A program made the translations under genes and the position numbers. A model generated the notes under the pieces. It saw only the letters and a list, made by a program, of their open reading frames with translations. It was not told the DNA's origin and did no database searches. DNA of 8,125 bases from assembly GCA_964571605.1 (NCBI GenBank), contig CAZNCS010000190.1:1-8125 (forward strand), given 5' to 3'. Below, piece after piece: positions 1 to 6,552 of this stretch. Within the stretch, counting starts at the first letter, position 1. Every line of letters starts with the position of its first letter. Source of the DNA: Leptospira_B sp964571605. GTDB lineage: Bacteria; Spirochaetota; Leptospiria; Leptospirales; Leptospiraceae.

Positions 1-83
1 GCTTCTTTTTCTTCCCAATCTCCCAACATCCAGCCGTATTTTTCCGCTAAGAAAGTTTCGTAATGTTTTTGGGGAGAGCTCAT
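1..83 (-). CDS. Probable class I SAM-dependent methyltransferase, N-terminal fragment (runs off the left edge)
   Basis: Only the first 27 codons are present, starting at an ATG whose complement is at 81-83 and reading toward position 1 with no stop. The protein begins MSSPQKHYETFLAEKYGWML and continues GDWEEKEA. An opening with a His-Tyr pair followed by 'FLAxxYxWMxGDxE' resembles the N-termini of bacterial class I SAM methyltransferases that act on small molecules. The SAM-binding glycine loop would lie outside the window, so the family call is an inference from a short segment. No clear Shine-Dalgarno sequence precedes the ATG; the upstream stretch is A-rich. It lies 108 nt downstream of the cyclase gene on the same strand and could be co-transcribed with it. 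Confidence 0.45.
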   Translation of the reverse strand, partial: MSSPQKHYETFLAEKYGWMLGDWEEKE

Positions 84-191
84 CTAATTTTTAATTTCTG
101 CATTGGTTTTTGATGAAGCTTTTATATTTTCCACAGGTATTTGGAAGAATATGTTTTGCCTTCGGATCATATCATTATCGAAAAATAAGTT

Positions 192-1496
192 CTATTCCAT
201 TCGGTAGATCAGAACTTCTTGCTCTCTTCCTTTTACTTTTACAGGGGGAAGAGAAATCGCTTTGATCAAATGTTTCACTTGTTCATAAACAGAATCGGTA
301 AAGAGGATTTCCGACCCGTAATCCTTATTTAATTGCTCCACTCTGGATGCTAAATTTACGGTATCTCCGATGATCGTGTATTCTTTTCTTTGAGCGGAAC
401 CCACATTGCCCGTCATCGCTTCTCCGGAATGGAGTCCGATTCCGATTTTTGTTTCGGGAATTTTTCCGGATCGATTCATTTCCAATACTGCTTGTTGGAT
501 TTCTAACGATGCCCGCACCGCATTTTGTACGTCTTTTCCTTCGTCCGATAAAGGCGCTCCGAAAACGGCCATAAAGCCATCGCCTAAAAACTTATTTATG
601 ATTCCGTTATTATTATTCACGATCTCTATCATATCTTCGAAAAGTGTATTTAGGTATTGGATGACTTCGGTAGGACTTTTGGATTCTGAAAATTTTGTAA
701 AATTCCGTATGTCCAAAAACATTACGCAGACATGTCTGCTTTCCGAAACGGTTTCGGTCTTTTGGCTCATCAATCTGTCTACGACGGAAGGGGATACGTA
801 TTGGCCGAACATTCCCACAACTTCGTTTCTTTCTTCTAAATTTTTGAGAGAATTTTTAAGAATCTTTTGCAATCGGAGACCCACGAGACCTGCGATGATT
901 CCGGCTCCTACAAAGGTGATTGCTCGGAGGATCATAGGAACATGAGAATAAAAGAAAGTAAAAGTAGTGTTCCCGTCGACTGGTGCAGGTGGAACAAGAT
1001 ACAATCCGATCAAAAGAAATTCTACTCCGGCCACGAGTCCCGTAAAAAGAGAAATCCCGAACTCCATACGCAAGACGGAAAGAATAATAAAAAGAAGAAA
1101 CAGATTGCTGATCGGCGAATTATAGGGGACAACCGCATTCGGATGATCCTTCATTAGTATAAAAAGAATGATTCCAGGCAAGGAGGTTTCGATGAGAGCG
1201 TTTCCGAATCGGGGAAGGAGTGGAAGTCTATTTCCTTTCTTTTTGATTTTAGTAAGTAAGGACAGAAAAAGAAGCTCATAAACTGCGGCTATAGATGTGG
1301 AAGCAATTATGATTTTGAATGGGAAATCGATTCCTGTACTTTCATTAAATTCTTTTTGCGCAAATGTATAAAATCCCGACCAAAGCAAGGACCCGAATAT
1401 AAAGACGCCTAAGAGAATTTTACTGCGCATATGCTCGCTAACTAAGATCTCTTTTTCCAAAGTATTGGCTAAAGTGTCGTACATTTTAAATTTCAT
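192..1496 (-). CDS. Membrane-anchored class III adenylate cyclase
   Basis: Predicted to make cAMP from ATP at the inner membrane. The 434-residue form has about six hydrophobic helices (roughly residues 26-46, 60-81, 99-115, 129-147, 148-168 and 189-208). A charged helical linker of about 210-245 contains the 'FGQYVSP' motif typical just before cyclase domains. The catalytic domain spans about 254-432. Metal-binding Asp262 (FLDIRNF) and Asp306 (FLGDGF) are present. Lys302 and Thr374 (EYTIIGD) match the Lys/Thr adenine-selecting pair of CyaC-type cyclases, and Asn381/Arg385 (VNLASR) match the transition-state residues, so a homodimer should be active. The frame is open upstream to a TTG at 1578-1580, but the ATG at 1496 is preferred: it has AGGA six bases upstream and a -10-like TATTAT/TATAAC just before it. 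The input signal sensed by the membrane part is unknown. It lies downstream of the glycosyltransferase gene on the same strand. Confidence 0.88.
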   Translation of the reverse strand: MKFKMYDTLANTLEKEILVSEHMRSKILLGVFIFGSLLWSGFYTFAQKEFNESTGIDFPFKIIIASTSIAAVYELLFLSLLTKIKKKGNRLPLLPRFGNALIETSLPGIILFILMKDHPNAVVPYNSPISNLFLLFIILSVLRMEFGISLFTGLVAGVEFLLIGLYLVPPAPVDGNTTFTFFYSHVPMILRAITFVGAGIIAGLVGLRLQKILKNSLKNLEERNEVVGMFGQYVSPSVVDRLMSQKTETVSESRHVCVMFLDIRNFTKFSESKSPTEVIQYLNTLFEDMIEIVNNNNGIINKFLGDGFMAVFGAPLSDEGKDVQNAVRASLEIQQAVLEMNRSGKIPETKIGIGLHSGEAMTGNVGSAQRKEYTIIGDTVNLASRVEQLNKDYGSEILFTDSVYEQVKHLIKAISLPPVKVKGREQEVLIYRME

Positions 1497-1520
1497 TCGG
1501 TATCCTGGTTGGGCTCCTGA

Positions 1521-1528
1521 GTTATAAT
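1521..1528 (-). promoter_or_regulatory. Candidate -10 element for the cyclase gene
   Basis: The minus strand reads TATTATAAC here, giving overlapping -10-like hexamers TATTAT and TATAAC. Transcription would begin near 1512-1516, a short leader before the ATG at 1496, which fits that start better than the upstream TTG. No good -35 hexamer is seen at 16-18 bp, so this is a weak call. Confidence 0.25.
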
Positions 1529-1622
1529 AGGGTCTCAAGAAGTTCCCGAAATACTTTGGCTTTGGTGGAAAGATTGGCAAGAGAAAAAATCCATGGCTTT
1601 TTTGTCCTTCTTAGAAGCTCCA

Positions 1623-3032
1623 CTAATTTATATTAGGTTCATTCTCCATATTCTTTGTGATCCAAGTTTTTTTCCTTCGAGTTCGGACGATTTCATATAG
1701 GAAGGCCCCCAATACGAAAGAATATTCTAATAGGAGCGCCCAGTTTTGGTCCAGATAGGGAATTTTTTGGTAGGTCGAATACGAAACGATCCAAATTGCA
1801 GAAGCGGCAATAGGCCAAACGTTTTTGGAAAATATCGACGCAGCAAAGATAGGGAGAATATACCAAGGATGGATCGTACTCGAAAATGTATAGTAGATGC
1901 CGGAAAGAGCCACCCAGATACCGCAAAATCGTACGAAAGAATCGGCTTCTTCTTCTCTATGTTTTAAAAACGAATAAATAAAAATTGAGGCCAAAGAGAT
2001 GAATGCTAAAAGTAAGCCGGAGGAATAAGGATACCAACTATGTTTTAAAAGAATTTTTGTAATGTAGTAGATTCCTCCATGATATTCAAAAAGATTAAAA
2101 TATACTCCGATACCGTCCTCCCATTGATTTCGTAAGAAATGCAAATCCAAGTCGATTCCACTTACATAAAAAAACGCCAAAATCAGAAGTAAACCGGCAA
2201 GGCCTAAAAAAAGAACCTTTCGGAAAGATAATTTCCGCACCCACAAAAAGAAAAGATAGGGCAGAAGCAAAAGTGGAATCAATTTTGTGAGAATAGCAGT
2301 AATGTAAGATACTCCCGACAAAAAAAACTTCTTCTTTTGCCATTGGTAGGCCGCCCCAAAAAGGAAAAATATGAGAATCGGTTCCGGGTGTCCGTTTCCT
2401 ACTCCTTCCCATAAAACCAAAGGATGTAGCCAATATATTAAAAAAGAAAGATTTTCCTTTTTAGAATTTACGGATCTTGCAAGAAATAGAAATCCCAGCT
2501 CGAATAAAAAAACAATTCCTTTCCAAAATATGGTTCCTATATAAACCGATTGGAATGATTTCATGAACCAAGCGGGTATTAAAAATAAAATTTGGAGAAT
2601 GGGAGGATACACTGAGTAGTAAGAGGGCGAATTCATTCTGACAAGGAGTTCTTCTCTCCAGGGTTCGTTGGAAACAAAATGAATTTCTTTCGGAAGAATC
2701 GAATACGGAGAAATTCCTTCCTGTAAAATCAATCCGTCCCATAGAAATCGAAACACATCTTCGGATAAAAAAATGGGAGAGAATAAAAGAACAAAGCGTA
2801 TAGAGATTCCAGCAAAAATGCCTAGCGAAAAGAAATGTTTATTCTCCGCGAGTCTTAGATACAAAAAATATCCCGCCAAACTAGCGAAGAAACAAAGGCT
2901 TAGGGTCCAAAACTCGGATCTCTGAAAGAAAAAAGGAAATATGACTAGAGGCAAGGCCCAGAGGGATAGAATTGTCGAAGTGACTACAAAACCTCTATGT
3001 TTAAGATATTGCGCATTTGTTAAACTATACAT
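1623..3032 (-). CDS. Multi-pass GT-C type glycosyltransferase (GT87 / MptB-like mannosyltransferase family)
   Basis: An integral membrane protein of 469 residues with roughly ten or more hydrophobic helices. Family features: an acidic first loop 'SEDVFRFLWDG' (residues 90-100) followed by 'GISPY', the pattern of polyprenyl-phosphate-sugar dependent GT-C enzymes where the loop Asp/Glu is catalytic; 'YPP' near 142; 'GNGHPEP' near 213-218; and 'HPWYILP' near 388-394 between late helices. The likely job is transfer of a sugar, perhaps mannose, from a lipid-phosphate donor on the periplasmic face to an envelope glycoconjugate. Donor and acceptor cannot be read from the sequence. The frame is open to a TTG at 3041, but the ATG at 3032 has GGA four bases upstream and lies about 23 nt from a perfect TATAAT, so it is preferred. 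The C-terminus is short, basic and cytoplasmic-looking. The gene is divergent from the DUF4395 gene. Confidence 0.72.
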   Translation of the reverse strand: MYSLTNAQYLKHRGFVVTSTILSLWALPLVIFPFFFQRSEFWTLSLCFFASLAGYFLYLRLAENKHFFSLGIFAGISIRFVLLFSPIFLSEDVFRFLWDGLILQEGISPYSILPKEIHFVSNEPWREELLVRMNSPSYYSVYPPILQILFLIPAWFMKSFQSVYIGTIFWKGIVFLFELGFLFLARSVNSKKENLSFLIYWLHPLVLWEGVGNGHPEPILIFFLFGAAYQWQKKKFFLSGVSYITAILTKLIPLLLLPYLFFLWVRKLSFRKVLFLGLAGLLLILAFFYVSGIDLDLHFLRNQWEDGIGVYFNLFEYHGGIYYITKILLKHSWYPYSSGLLLAFISLASIFIYSFLKHREEEADSFVRFCGIWVALSGIYYTFSSTIHPWYILPIFAASIFSKNVWPIAASAIWIVSYSTYQKIPYLDQNWALLLEYSFVLGAFLYEIVRTRRKKTWITKNMENEPNIN

Positions 3033-3061
3033 ATTGTCCAATATAGCGAAAATTTTCTTGA

Positions 3062-3071
3062 ATTATATAAG
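3062..3071. promoter_or_regulatory. Palindromic -10 element, possibly bidirectional
   Basis: The 69-bp region between two divergent genes contains TTATATAA (3063-3070), which is self-complementary. On the minus strand it gives a perfect TATAAT (3067 to 3062), about 30 nt upstream of the glycosyltransferase ATG. On the plus strand it gives TATAAG (3066-3071), about 40 nt upstream of the DUF4395 ATG. Neither direction has a convincing -35 hexamer. Confidence 0.4.
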
Positions 3072-3110
3072 ACTCCGTCTAAGTTAGAGAAAAGCAATTT
3101 TAGAGGAATC

Positions 3111-3596
3111 ATGATTCGAATTGGAAATTTTCCGGATACGGTAAATGAATACGCGGCTAGAAGTGTCGCTGGACTGGTTGTTATCCTAGCTTTGGCATCT
3201 CTTTTGACCCAATCTATCTGGCTCACAGGAGCTCTACTCTACGGATTTTTGGCGAGAGTTTTGTATGGTCCTAAATTTTCTTTATTCGCACGTTTGGCAA
3301 TCCACGGACTGGTTCCATTTCTAAAATTGGGATCCAAAACTGTGCCGGGTCCTCCCAAACGATTTGCGCAGTTTATCGGTTTGATTTTTAGCACGACCGC
3401 GATTCTGCTTCTATTCTTCGGACAGGTTTTTGCGTTCCAGATCGTACTCGGGATTTTGGTATTATTCGCTACCTTGGAAAGTGTCCTCGGTTTCTGCGCA
3501 GGATGTTTCGTATTCGGTTATCTTATGAAATTGGGAATTATTCCGGATGAAGTATGTGAAAAATGTAATCATTTGACTTTTGCTCCGAAGGTATAA
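3111..3596 (+). CDS. DUF4395 family membrane protein with two CxxC pairs
   Basis: A small integral membrane protein of 161 residues, of unknown function. The opening 'DTVNEYAARSVAG' (9-21) is the DUF4395 signature: a VNE..R segment before the first helix. Hydrophobic helices lie at about 18-33, 36-51, 87-105 and 107-125. Two cysteine pairs are visible: CAGC (129-132) in the conserved 'GFCAGC' segment at the end of the last strong helix, and CEKC (149-152) in the polar tail. Such pairs suggest thiol redox or metal chemistry, but no reaction has been assigned and none is claimed here. The start ATG has AGAGGA just upstream. It precedes the arsenosugar pair by 106 nt, and that pair has its own promoter, so co-transcription is possible but not required. 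Confidence 0.8.
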   Translation: MIRIGNFPDTVNEYAARSVAGLVVILALASLLTQSIWLTGALLYGFLARVLYGPKFSLFARLAIHGLVPFLKLGSKTVPGPPKRFAQFIGLIFSTTAILLLFFGQVFAFQIVLGILVLFATLESVLGFCAGCFVFGYLMKLGIIPDEVCEKCNHLTFAPKV

Positions 3597-3629
3597 GAGC
3601 TCGTCCCAAAAGTTCCAAGCTTTTGAAGT

Positions 3630-3659
3630 TTGAAACCTTATTCTCTGTGAAAATATAAC
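3630..3659 (+). promoter_or_regulatory. Sigma70-type promoter of the arsenosugar gene pair
   Basis: TTGAAA at 3630-3635 (5 of 6 to TTGACA), an 18-bp spacer, and TATAAC at 3654-3659 (5 of 6 to TATAAT). The predicted start is near 3666, about 37 nt before the ATG at 3703. No ArsR-type dyad is seen beside it. Confidence 0.5.
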
Positions 3660-3702
3660 GCGCTTCTTTCGTTAGCCTTCAAATAAAAAATAGGAATCAC
3701 CC

Positions 3703-4044
3703 ATGTCTCAAAACAAAACGTATTATAATCCAGAGGATTTGAAAAAATTCGGCAATATCGGAGAATTCGGACCGGATTTAGCAAAAAAGTTTTTCGACTA
3801 TTACGGCGCAGTGTTTGCGGATGGAGCTTTGACCGCCCGTGAAAAATCGTTGATCGCTCTCGCGGTATCTCATGTGGTCCAATGCCCATACTGCATCGAC
3901 GCATACACCACGGACACATTGGAAAAAGGTGTGACGGAAGAACAAATCTGGGAAGCGATCCATGTGGGAGCTGCCATTCGTGGAGGAGCGACTCTTGTTC
4001 ATAGTGTGCAAGCTTTGAACAAAGTAAAAGAGCTCGGAATTTAG
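3703..4044 (+). CDS. Arsenosugar biosynthesis-associated peroxidase-like protein (AhpD/CMD fold)
   Basis: A 113-residue protein of the carboxymuconolactone decarboxylase/AhpD superfamily, of the subtype found beside arsS. The core 'LTAREKSLIALAVSH' helix leads into CPYC (Cys61, Cys64) and 'IDAYTTDTLEKG', followed by 'EEQIWEAIHVGAAIRGG', the usual CMD layout. AhpD proteins have a catalytic His four residues after the second Cys; here that position is Tyr68, so classical AhpD peroxidase relay chemistry is doubtful. A role in arsenosugar formation, or in handling thiol-bound or oxidised arsenic intermediates, is inferred from its neighbour only. The ATG has AGGA seven bases upstream. It ends 24 nt before arsS and follows a sigma70-like promoter, so the two form a likely operon. 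Confidence 0.85.
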   Translation: MSQNKTYYNPEDLKKFGNIGEFGPDLAKKFFDYYGAVFADGALTAREKSLIALAVSHVVQCPYCIDAYTTDTLEKGVTEEQIWEAIHVGAAIRGGATLVHSVQALNKVKELGI

Positions 4045-4068
4045 TTCTTTTTCGGAGTCCCAAAAATT

Positions 4069-5112
4069 ATGAAATCCTTGCTTGCTCGAGGGAGCGAACT
4101 CGCATCCTCCCAGGAACAATTCAGAATTCTCTCCGAAGTATCGGAGAGAAAATCTCTTCCTAGATTCGAGGAAAAACTCTCCGAGATCGGTCTATTCCCT
4201 TTAAAGCCGACTCAGATAGATATTTTACAAGTCAATATGGGAAAACTCTGCAACCAAACTTGTAAACATTGTCATGTGGACGCAGGTCCAGATCGTCGGG
4301 AAAGTATATCCAAAGAAACTTTGCAGGATTGTTTGACCGCGCTCGCAAGTCCTGGAATTTCCTCTTTGGATATTACAGGAGGTGCCCCGGAGATGAATCC
4401 TCATTTTAGATGGTTTGTAGAAGAAGCCTCTAAAACCGGTAAGAAGATTATGATACGCTGTAATCTTACTATTCTTCTTGCGGGAGATAAGTATCGGGAT
4501 CTACCGGAGTTTTTTGCAAAACATAAAGTGGAAGTGGTTTCAAGCCTTCCGTATTTTCAAAAACGCAGAACAGACGCCCAAAGGGGAGAAGGTGTTTTTG
4601 ACCGCTCCATAGAGGCATTAAGAAAATTGAATGCGATTGGCTATGGAATGCCGGGCTCCGATTTGGCCTTGAACCTGGTGTATAATCCTGGTGGGGCTTT
4701 CCTTCCGGGAGGACAATCCACATTAGAAAATGATTTTAAACGAGAACTACGGCAACAATTCGGAGTCGAATTCAATTCCTTATATACGATTACAAATATG
4801 CCGATCAGTCGTTTTCTCGAATTCTTATTAGAAAGTGATAATTTGGATTCTTATATGGAAAAATTAGTCACTTCTTTCAATCCATCCGCGGCCTTAGGAG
4901 TGATGTGTCGTAATACTCTAAGCGTAGGTTGGGACGGAACTTTATACGATTGTGATTTTAACCAAATGTTGGATTTGGAATTAGAAGGTTCTGTGAAAAA
5001 AATTTCCGATTTCAACCATGAGGCTCTGGAGGCCCGTTCTATCCGATTGGAGCAGCATTGTTTTGGTTGTACTGCAGGTGCCGGTTCCTCTTGCGGCGGA
5101 GCAATCTCCTAA
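4069..5112 (+). CDS. arsS: Arsenosugar biosynthesis radical SAM protein ArsS
   Basis: A 347-residue radical SAM enzyme. The [4Fe-4S]/SAM motif CNQTCKHC (Cys61, Cys65, Cys68) is followed by 'HVDAGP', and 'DITGGAPEMNPHF' (101-113) is the GGE-like SAM-binding strand. The C-terminal part (DUF3641-like) holds more cysteines: Cys280 (GVMCRNT), Cys295 (YDCDFN), and Cys331, Cys334 and Cys342 (CFGC..SC), consistent with an auxiliary Fe-S cluster. ArsS proteins are linked to arsenosugar formation, joining a 5'-deoxyadenosyl-derived group from SAM to methylated arsenic made by ArsM. That role is family knowledge, not shown here. A GGAG lies 11 bases before the ATG, a loose ribosome site typical of a downstream operon gene. 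No arsM is present in the window; the partial methyltransferase at the left edge is too far away and too short to assign as one. Confidence 0.9.
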   Translation: MKSLLARGSELASSQEQFRILSEVSERKSLPRFEEKLSEIGLFPLKPTQIDILQVNMGKLCNQTCKHCHVDAGPDRRESISKETLQDCLTALASPGISSLDITGGAPEMNPHFRWFVEEASKTGKKIMIRCNLTILLAGDKYRDLPEFFAKHKVEVVSSLPYFQKRRTDAQRGEGVFDRSIEALRKLNAIGYGMPGSDLALNLVYNPGGAFLPGGQSTLENDFKRELRQQFGVEFNSLYTITNMPISRFLEFLLESDNLDSYMEKLVTSFNPSAALGVMCRNTLSVGWDGTLYDCDFNQMLDLELEGSVKKISDFNHEALEARSIRLEQHCFGCTAGAGSSCGGAIS

Positions 5113-5147
5113 AAGTTCCCTAACCATCCTTTTTTTTATAAAATTTT

Positions 5148-5181
5148 GGTCAAAATGCACGGATTTCTTGTCATTTTGTCC
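5148..5181. repeat. Inverted repeat after arsS, overlapping the lipoprotein promoter
   Basis: GGTCAAAATG (5148-5157) and CATTTTGTCC (5172-5181) pair with one mismatch over 10 bp around a 14-base loop, and a T-rich stretch follows. It could be a weak terminator for arsS. Because its right arm covers the -35 hexamer of the lipoprotein promoter, it could instead be a protein-binding site. A nested perfect dyad, ATTTTG-GT-CAAAAT, lies at 5143-5156. Confidence 0.4.
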
Positions 5182-5196
5182 TATTTTATTAATAAT
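5168..5196 (+). promoter_or_regulatory. Sigma70-type promoter of the lipoprotein gene
   Basis: TTGTCA (5168-5173, 5 of 6) and AATAAT (5191-5196, 5 of 6) are separated by 17 bp. The predicted start near 5203 leaves a leader of about 59 nt before the ATG at 5262. Confidence 0.5.
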
Positions 5197-5261
5197 GAGA
5201 TTGAAACTCAGACACGTTCTTAAGAATGAGAAATATAGAACCATTTTCTCAGGAGAAAAGC

Positions 5262-5801
5262 ATGAAACAAAAAACGCAATGGTTCTTATCGGTGCTCCTT
5301 CTCTCGGCCTCTCTTCTTCCCGGCTGCGAGAAAAAAGACGATGAGAACTTAACCAATCTGGCCCTCTTAGGCGCGCTTTCCGGTGGAGGAGACTGTTCGG
5401 TCGCTTTCCCAGGAAAATCAGCGGTTTCTATTGACCGAACCAAAGTTACTCGAAATGCAGGGCCGACTTTAGTTACTTGGGGAAGAATTCCATTTGTAAA
5501 TCACCCGATTGCAATCGTTGAAATTTTAGATGCGGGTATCGGACAAACCGTTACTTTTAATGGGGTGGATGTAGTGGAAAATCCACAAGCCTCCGGAGAA
5601 GCGACCGTTTATCAAGCAACGGATTGTCCTCTTGCTGAGAGCACGATCATCAATGGTTTTGATGCATTTAGCAGTTCTACTTTCGGAGACACAAGTCCAG
5701 GACCGTATGTTTGGACCAATACTGTCGCAGGTTCCTACTATTTCTTGTTGTACATCGTTGGTACTACGGAAGTCGCGACTACAGTAACTTACGATAATTA
5801 A
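5262..5801 (+). CDS. Small secreted lipoprotein of unknown function
   Basis: A 179-residue protein with a lipoprotein signal peptide: basic MKQKTQ, a hydrophobic stretch, then the lipobox LLPGC with lipidated Cys22, followed by EKKDDEN. Acidic residues just after the Cys are usual in exported leptospiral lipoproteins. The mature part has a short 'LALLGALSGGG' segment (33-43) common at the N-terminus of small leptospiral lipoproteins. After that comes a beta-rich body with Cys45 and Cys122, which may form a disulfide. The strand-like C-terminal half ('GSYYFLLYIVGTTEVATTVTY') suggests a compact beta-sandwich, but no named domain is recognised. The start at 5262 is chosen over an in-frame ATG at 5226 because AGGAG lies just upstream and it places the signal peptide correctly. 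It has its own promoter and ends at a strong hairpin. Function unknown. Confidence 0.82.
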   Translation: MKQKTQWFLSVLLLSASLLPGCEKKDDENLTNLALLGALSGGGDCSVAFPGKSAVSIDRTKVTRNAGPTLVTWGRIPFVNHPIAIVEILDAGIGQTVTFNGVDVVENPQASGEATVYQATDCPLAESTIINGFDAFSSSTFGDTSPGPYVWTNTVAGSYYFLLYIVGTTEVATTVTYDN

Positions 5802-5812
5802 TCCTTCTTAAA

Positions 5813-5846
5813 AATTCTTTCCGGTTTAGATAAATCGGAAAGAATT
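5813..5846. terminator. Strong hairpin between convergent genes (rho-independent terminator)
   Basis: AATTCTTTCCG (5813-5823) pairs perfectly with CGGAAAGAATT (5836-5846), and four more pairs (one G-U) close an AGAT loop, giving a 15-bp stem. Read on the minus strand the stem runs straight into TTTTT, so it is a textbook terminator for the tetR gene ending at 5852. On the plus strand it follows the lipoprotein gene but lacks a pure T-tract, so termination there would be weaker. Confidence 0.8.
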
Positions 5847-5851
5847 GAAAC

Positions 5852-6445
5852 TCATTTCTTTCTGGAACTCCAGATAATCGCATCCACCATTTCAGGTAAA
5901 TCGTCTAACGCGGAAATTTTACCCGTCAATTTCCAGATCTGTAAAACTCCTTCGTAACAAGCGAATATTTTACGAGCTAAAATTTGTGTATCCGCCGACT
6001 TCGGAATTTCTCCCTTCTTCTGCATTTCTTTAAGATATATCGCTAAAAAATCTATCGTTCGGAAAGTGAGCCGTTTTACTTCTTCCGAAATAGTAGTGGA
6101 GGTCGAAGCGATTTGGGCGACAGTGTTCGCCATTGGACATCCCGCAAATTCAAGGTTTCGAGTCTGCCTTTTGAGTATTTGGGTCCAGGCAAGTACAAAG
6201 TCTTTCGCTTTCGGAGATCTGGATTTCAATTTTTCTAATAGAATCAATTGTTCTTTTCCATAGAATTCGATATAAGCCTTACCCAAATCGTCTTTAGAAG
6301 GAAAATAATCGTAAAAGCTGGCTTTTGCTGTTTTGGATTCTTGGATAATTTGGTTAATCCCAGTATTTCCATATCCCTGGGTCTGAAAAAGTCGTACGGC
6401 TGAGGCTAAAATTCTGTCCTTAGGTCCGTTTTCTTTACTTGACAT
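5852..6445 (-). CDS. TetR/AcrR family transcriptional repressor
   Basis: A 197-residue regulator. The N-terminal helix-turn-helix covers about 8-55: 'RILASAVRLFQTQGYGNTGI', then 'IIQESKTAKASFYDYFPSKDDL', where the recognition helix is 'AKASFYDYF'. The C-terminal ligand domain contains 'FAGCPMANTVAQIAS' (100-114). Cys103 lies close to where the E. coli electrophile and hypochlorite sensor NemR has its redox-active Cys106, in a similar 'GC' context. This makes a thiol-sensing role plausible but is inference only. The start ATG has AGGA six bases upstream. The gene is divergent from a nitroreductase with a 107-bp spacer holding a perfect palindrome, so it most likely represses both itself and the reductase. 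Transcription ends at the hairpin just past its stop codon. Confidence 0.88.
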   Translation of the reverse strand: MSSKENGPKDRILASAVRLFQTQGYGNTGINQIIQESKTAKASFYDYFPSKDDLGKAYIEFYGKEQLILLEKLKSRSPKAKDFVLAWTQILKRQTRNLEFAGCPMANTVAQIASTSTTISEEVKRLTFRTIDFLAIYLKEMQKKGEIPKSADTQILARKIFACYEGVLQIWKLTGKISALDDLPEMVDAIIWSSRKK

Positions 6446-6467
6446 TTCTATTCCTATCTATCTAAAT

Positions 6468-6487
6468 AACAGACAGACTTGTCTGTT
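6468..6487. promoter_or_regulatory. Probable TetR-family operator
   Basis: AACAGACA-GACT-TGTCTGTT is a perfect palindrome with 8-bp arms and a 4-bp centre. The left arm contains a tandem ACAGAC repeat, so a second, tighter dyad ACAGAC-TT-GTCTGT is nested inside it (6474-6487). The site lies 22 bp from the tetR start codon and 65 bp from the nitroreductase start, the expected place for shared repression. TTGTCT within the right arm could serve as a -35 for the nitroreductase, with TCTAAG (6503-6508) as a poor -10. Confidence 0.72.
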
Positions 6488-6552
6488 CGTTCGGATTTCA
6501 ATTCTAAGGAAAGCCGATCAATCTAAAAATACAAGTCTTATTTGGAGGTTTT

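Noticed and set aside
406..945. A 179-codon plus-strand frame inside the cyclase gene
   Set aside because: It lies entirely opposite a gene with clear catalytic motifs and has no family resemblance; it is a shadow of the codon pattern.
1497..1594. A small upstream open frame starting ATG at 1594 (minus strand), with AAGGA ahead of it
   Set aside because: It is only 19 codons, low complexity and without recognisable features; not enough to call a gene or a regulatory leader peptide.
3601..3625. A possible terminator after the DUF4395 gene (AAAAG ... CTTTT)
   Set aside because: The stem is only five A/T-rich pairs with no following T-tract.
3597..3702. A possible ArsR-type operator before the arsenosugar genes
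   Set aside because: No dyad resembling the ATCAA-N6-TTGAT pattern is present; only a weak AAAAG/CTTTT pairing is seen near 3608-3624.
4469..5244. Minus-strand frames across arsS and the following spacer
   Set aside because: They are antisense to conserved radical SAM sequence and have no ribosome sites or motifs.
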